Shown piece after piece: positions 5,977 through 7,111 of a DNA stretch of 7,111 nt. Each line of letters opens with the position of its first letter. Within the stretch, counting starts at the first letter, position 1. The DNA is from an uncultured Lachnospiraceae bacterium (GTDB lineage Bacteria > Bacillota > Clostridia > Lachnospirales > Lachnospiraceae). The stretch spans positions 1 to 7,111 of the forward strand of contig CAJUDX010000107.1 of NCBI GenBank assembly GCA_910584785.1, written 5' to 3'. The notes under the pieces are model-generated. The model saw only the letters and a program-made list of their open reading frames with translations. It was not told the DNA's origin and did not search any database. The position numbers and the translations under genes were made by a program.

Positions 5977-6981
5977 CTACACCTTCCACGCCTTAGGCAC
6001 AAACAGCTCTTCAAACTGGTCGATAGCATAACTGTCACTCATTCCGGCAATATAATCGCACACTACCTGCTCTTTTGTCTCCCCCTCTGCCATCATCACC
6101 TGAAACTCCCCCGGAAGCTCATCCACATGCTGGCAATAATACTCATATAAAAATACAATTAGCTGCTGGGCCCTGCCCTCCTCTGCTTTGGGAATATTGC
6201 TCTGGTAAACATTGGCAAACATCCACTGGCGCAGGCTGCGCATCGCTTCCTCCACCTCAGGCGACATGGAAATCTTTGGCTGATTTAAACTGCTGAAAAT
6301 AATATCATGCACCATCAAATCCAGTCGTTCCCTGACACTTTTCCCTAAGACATTTGTATATTCTGCCGGCAAGTCCTCCTCGGTAAAAAGCTTTGCCCGG
6401 ATCGCATCGTCAATATCATGGTTAATATAGGCAATTTTATCTGAAAGCCGAACCACAGCCCCCTCAAGGGTAGAAGGATGACCACTGGTCCTGTGATTTA
6501 ATATCCCATCCCGGACTTCCCAGGTCAAATTCAGACCCTTTCCATCCTTTTCCAGCTTATCCACCACCCGCACGCTTTGCTGATAATGAGCAAACCCCTG
6601 AGGACAAATCCGGTTCAGCACCTCCTCCCCCGAATGACCAAAGGGCGTATGCCCTAAATCATGACCTAAGGCAATGGCCTCTGTCAAATCCTCATTCAGC
6701 CGCAGCGATTTAGAAATCGTCCGGGCAATCTGTGACACCTCCAGCGTATGGGTTAATCTCGTCCGATAATGGTCCCCTTCCGGCGCAAGAAATACCTGGG
6801 TCTTATGCTTTAAACGGCGAAATGCTTTGCTGTGCAAAATCCGGTCCCGGTCCCGCTGAAAATCCGGGCGTATATCACAGGGAATTTCCCTGACTGCCCG
6901 TCCCTTTGATGCACTGCTTAATGAAGCATAAATACTGAGCTGCTCCCTCTCCAACTGTTCCAGTCTTTCCCGTATATGCAC
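5977..6981 (-). CDS. dgt: HD-domain deoxynucleoside triphosphate triphosphohydrolase (Dgt-like)
   Basis: Dgt-family enzymes hydrolyse a dNTP to the deoxynucleoside and triphosphate, which trims cytosolic dNTP pools; substrate preference cannot be read here. In the 334-residue form from GTG 6981, the HD metal site is H78 (TRLTHTLEVSQ), H107-D108 (GHDLGHTPFGH) and D181 (RLSDKIAYINHD). QRDRDRILHSKAFRRLKHKT (42-61) is a strong family block, and the end VCDYIAGMSDSYA is also typical. The frame stays open to an ATG at 7041, which would add 20 basic residues. I prefer the GTG because AAAGGGG (6990-6996) is 8 nt upstream and because relatives, as I recall them, begin right before the matching IRE. 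The ATG has only a weak GGA nearby. It is the first operon gene visible, with dnaG 88 bp downstream. Its leader carries repeat copy B. Confidence 0.93.
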   Translation of the reverse strand: MHIRERLEQLEREQLSIYASLSSASKGRAVREIPCDIRPDFQRDRDRILHSKAFRRLKHKTQVFLAPEGDHYRTRLTHTLEVSQIARTISKSLRLNEDLTEAIALGHDLGHTPFGHSGEEVLNRICPQGFAHYQQSVRVVDKLEKDGKGLNLTWEVRDGILNHRTSGHPSTLEGAVVRLSDKIAYINHDIDDAIRAKLFTEEDLPAEYTNVLGKSVRERLDLMVHDIIFSSLNQPKISMSPEVEEAMRSLRQWMFANVYQSNIPKAEEGRAQQLIVFLYEYYCQHVDELPGEFQVMMAEGETKEQVVCDYIAGMSDSYAIDQFEELFVPKAWKV

Positions 6982-6989
6982 AAGGTCAT

Positions 6990-6996
6990 CCCCTTT
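6990..6996 (-). promoter_or_regulatory. Ribosome binding site favouring the GTG start of dgt
   Basis: AAAGGGG on the minus strand stands 8 nt before GTG 6981. The alternative ATG at 7041 has only GGA at a 5-nt spacing. The site is imperfect, so the longer form cannot be excluded. Confidence 0.5.
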
Positions 6997-7060
6997 CTTT
7001 TCTTTGGTCGCTTTCCCTGGAATCCGGCTTTCCTTCCTCATCTTTTTCCATTTGTACAGT

Positions 7061-7111
7061 AACCTTCATGCGCCCACAAGTAGTCGTACCACCATAAATA
7101 AAAATCTGCCG
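7061..7111 (-). repeat. Dispersed 51-bp repeat, copy B (upstream of dgt), cut by the window edge
   Basis: This is the second copy of the repeat at 639-689, 47 of 51 identical and in the same orientation relative to the downstream gene. It ends 79 nt before the GTG of dgt, or 19 nt before the alternative ATG. The equivalent 9-codon frame reads MVVRLLVGA (7066-7095). The g-to-a change at 7082 breaks a base pair possible in copy A, and no compensating change is seen. The copy probably continues past 7111. Confidence 0.85.

Noticed and set aside
1..7111. CRISPR array, tRNA or rRNA gene, toxin-antitoxin pair, or defence genes
   Set aside because: No regularly spaced direct repeats, no cloverleaf or rRNA sequence seen, and all sizeable supported genes are housekeeping.

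Overview
The window looks like a chromosomal housekeeping segment of a Clostridia bacterium, most likely Lachnospiraceae. This placement is from recalled family resemblance and gene order, not from a search. Every convincing gene is on the minus strand, with A/G-rich Shine-Dalgarno (SD) sites.

Layout in transcription order, from high to low coordinates. At the right edge (7061-7111) is a repeat that also occurs at 639-689. Then come dgt (HD-domain dNTP triphosphohydrolase, 5977-6981), dnaG (primase, 4020-5888), rpoD/sigA (primary sigma factor, 2832-3953), trmK (tRNA m1A22 methyltransferase, 2032-2733) and a Nif3-like metalloprotein of the YqfO family (1254-2054). Gaps between these genes are 88, 66 and 98 bp, followed by a 23-bp overlap, and I see no convincing intrinsic terminator in any gap. 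This is a Gram-positive form of the macromolecular synthesis operon. It joins nucleotide pool control, replication priming, housekeeping transcription and tRNA modification in one probable transcript.

After the Nif3-like gene lies a 664-bp gene-free region (590-1253). It is packed with repeats: two diverged copies, in inverted orientation, of an imperfect hairpin element (about 780-985 and 1072-1205), an AT-rich spacer, and a possible structured leader (623-743) that contains the first copy of the 51-bp repeat. At the left edge is the first 196 codons of a TGS-domain nucleoside kinase (uridine kinase-like) that continues outside the window.

The genes themselves are ordinary. The less ordinary signals are the repeat pair placed upstream of both dgt and the nucleoside kinase in the same orientation, the hairpin-element pair, and low-complexity linkers in DnaG and in the kinase. 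The translated starts of dgt and rpoD are better placed downstream of the longest open frames. I found no evidence for a novel defence, CRISPR or mobile gene system here.
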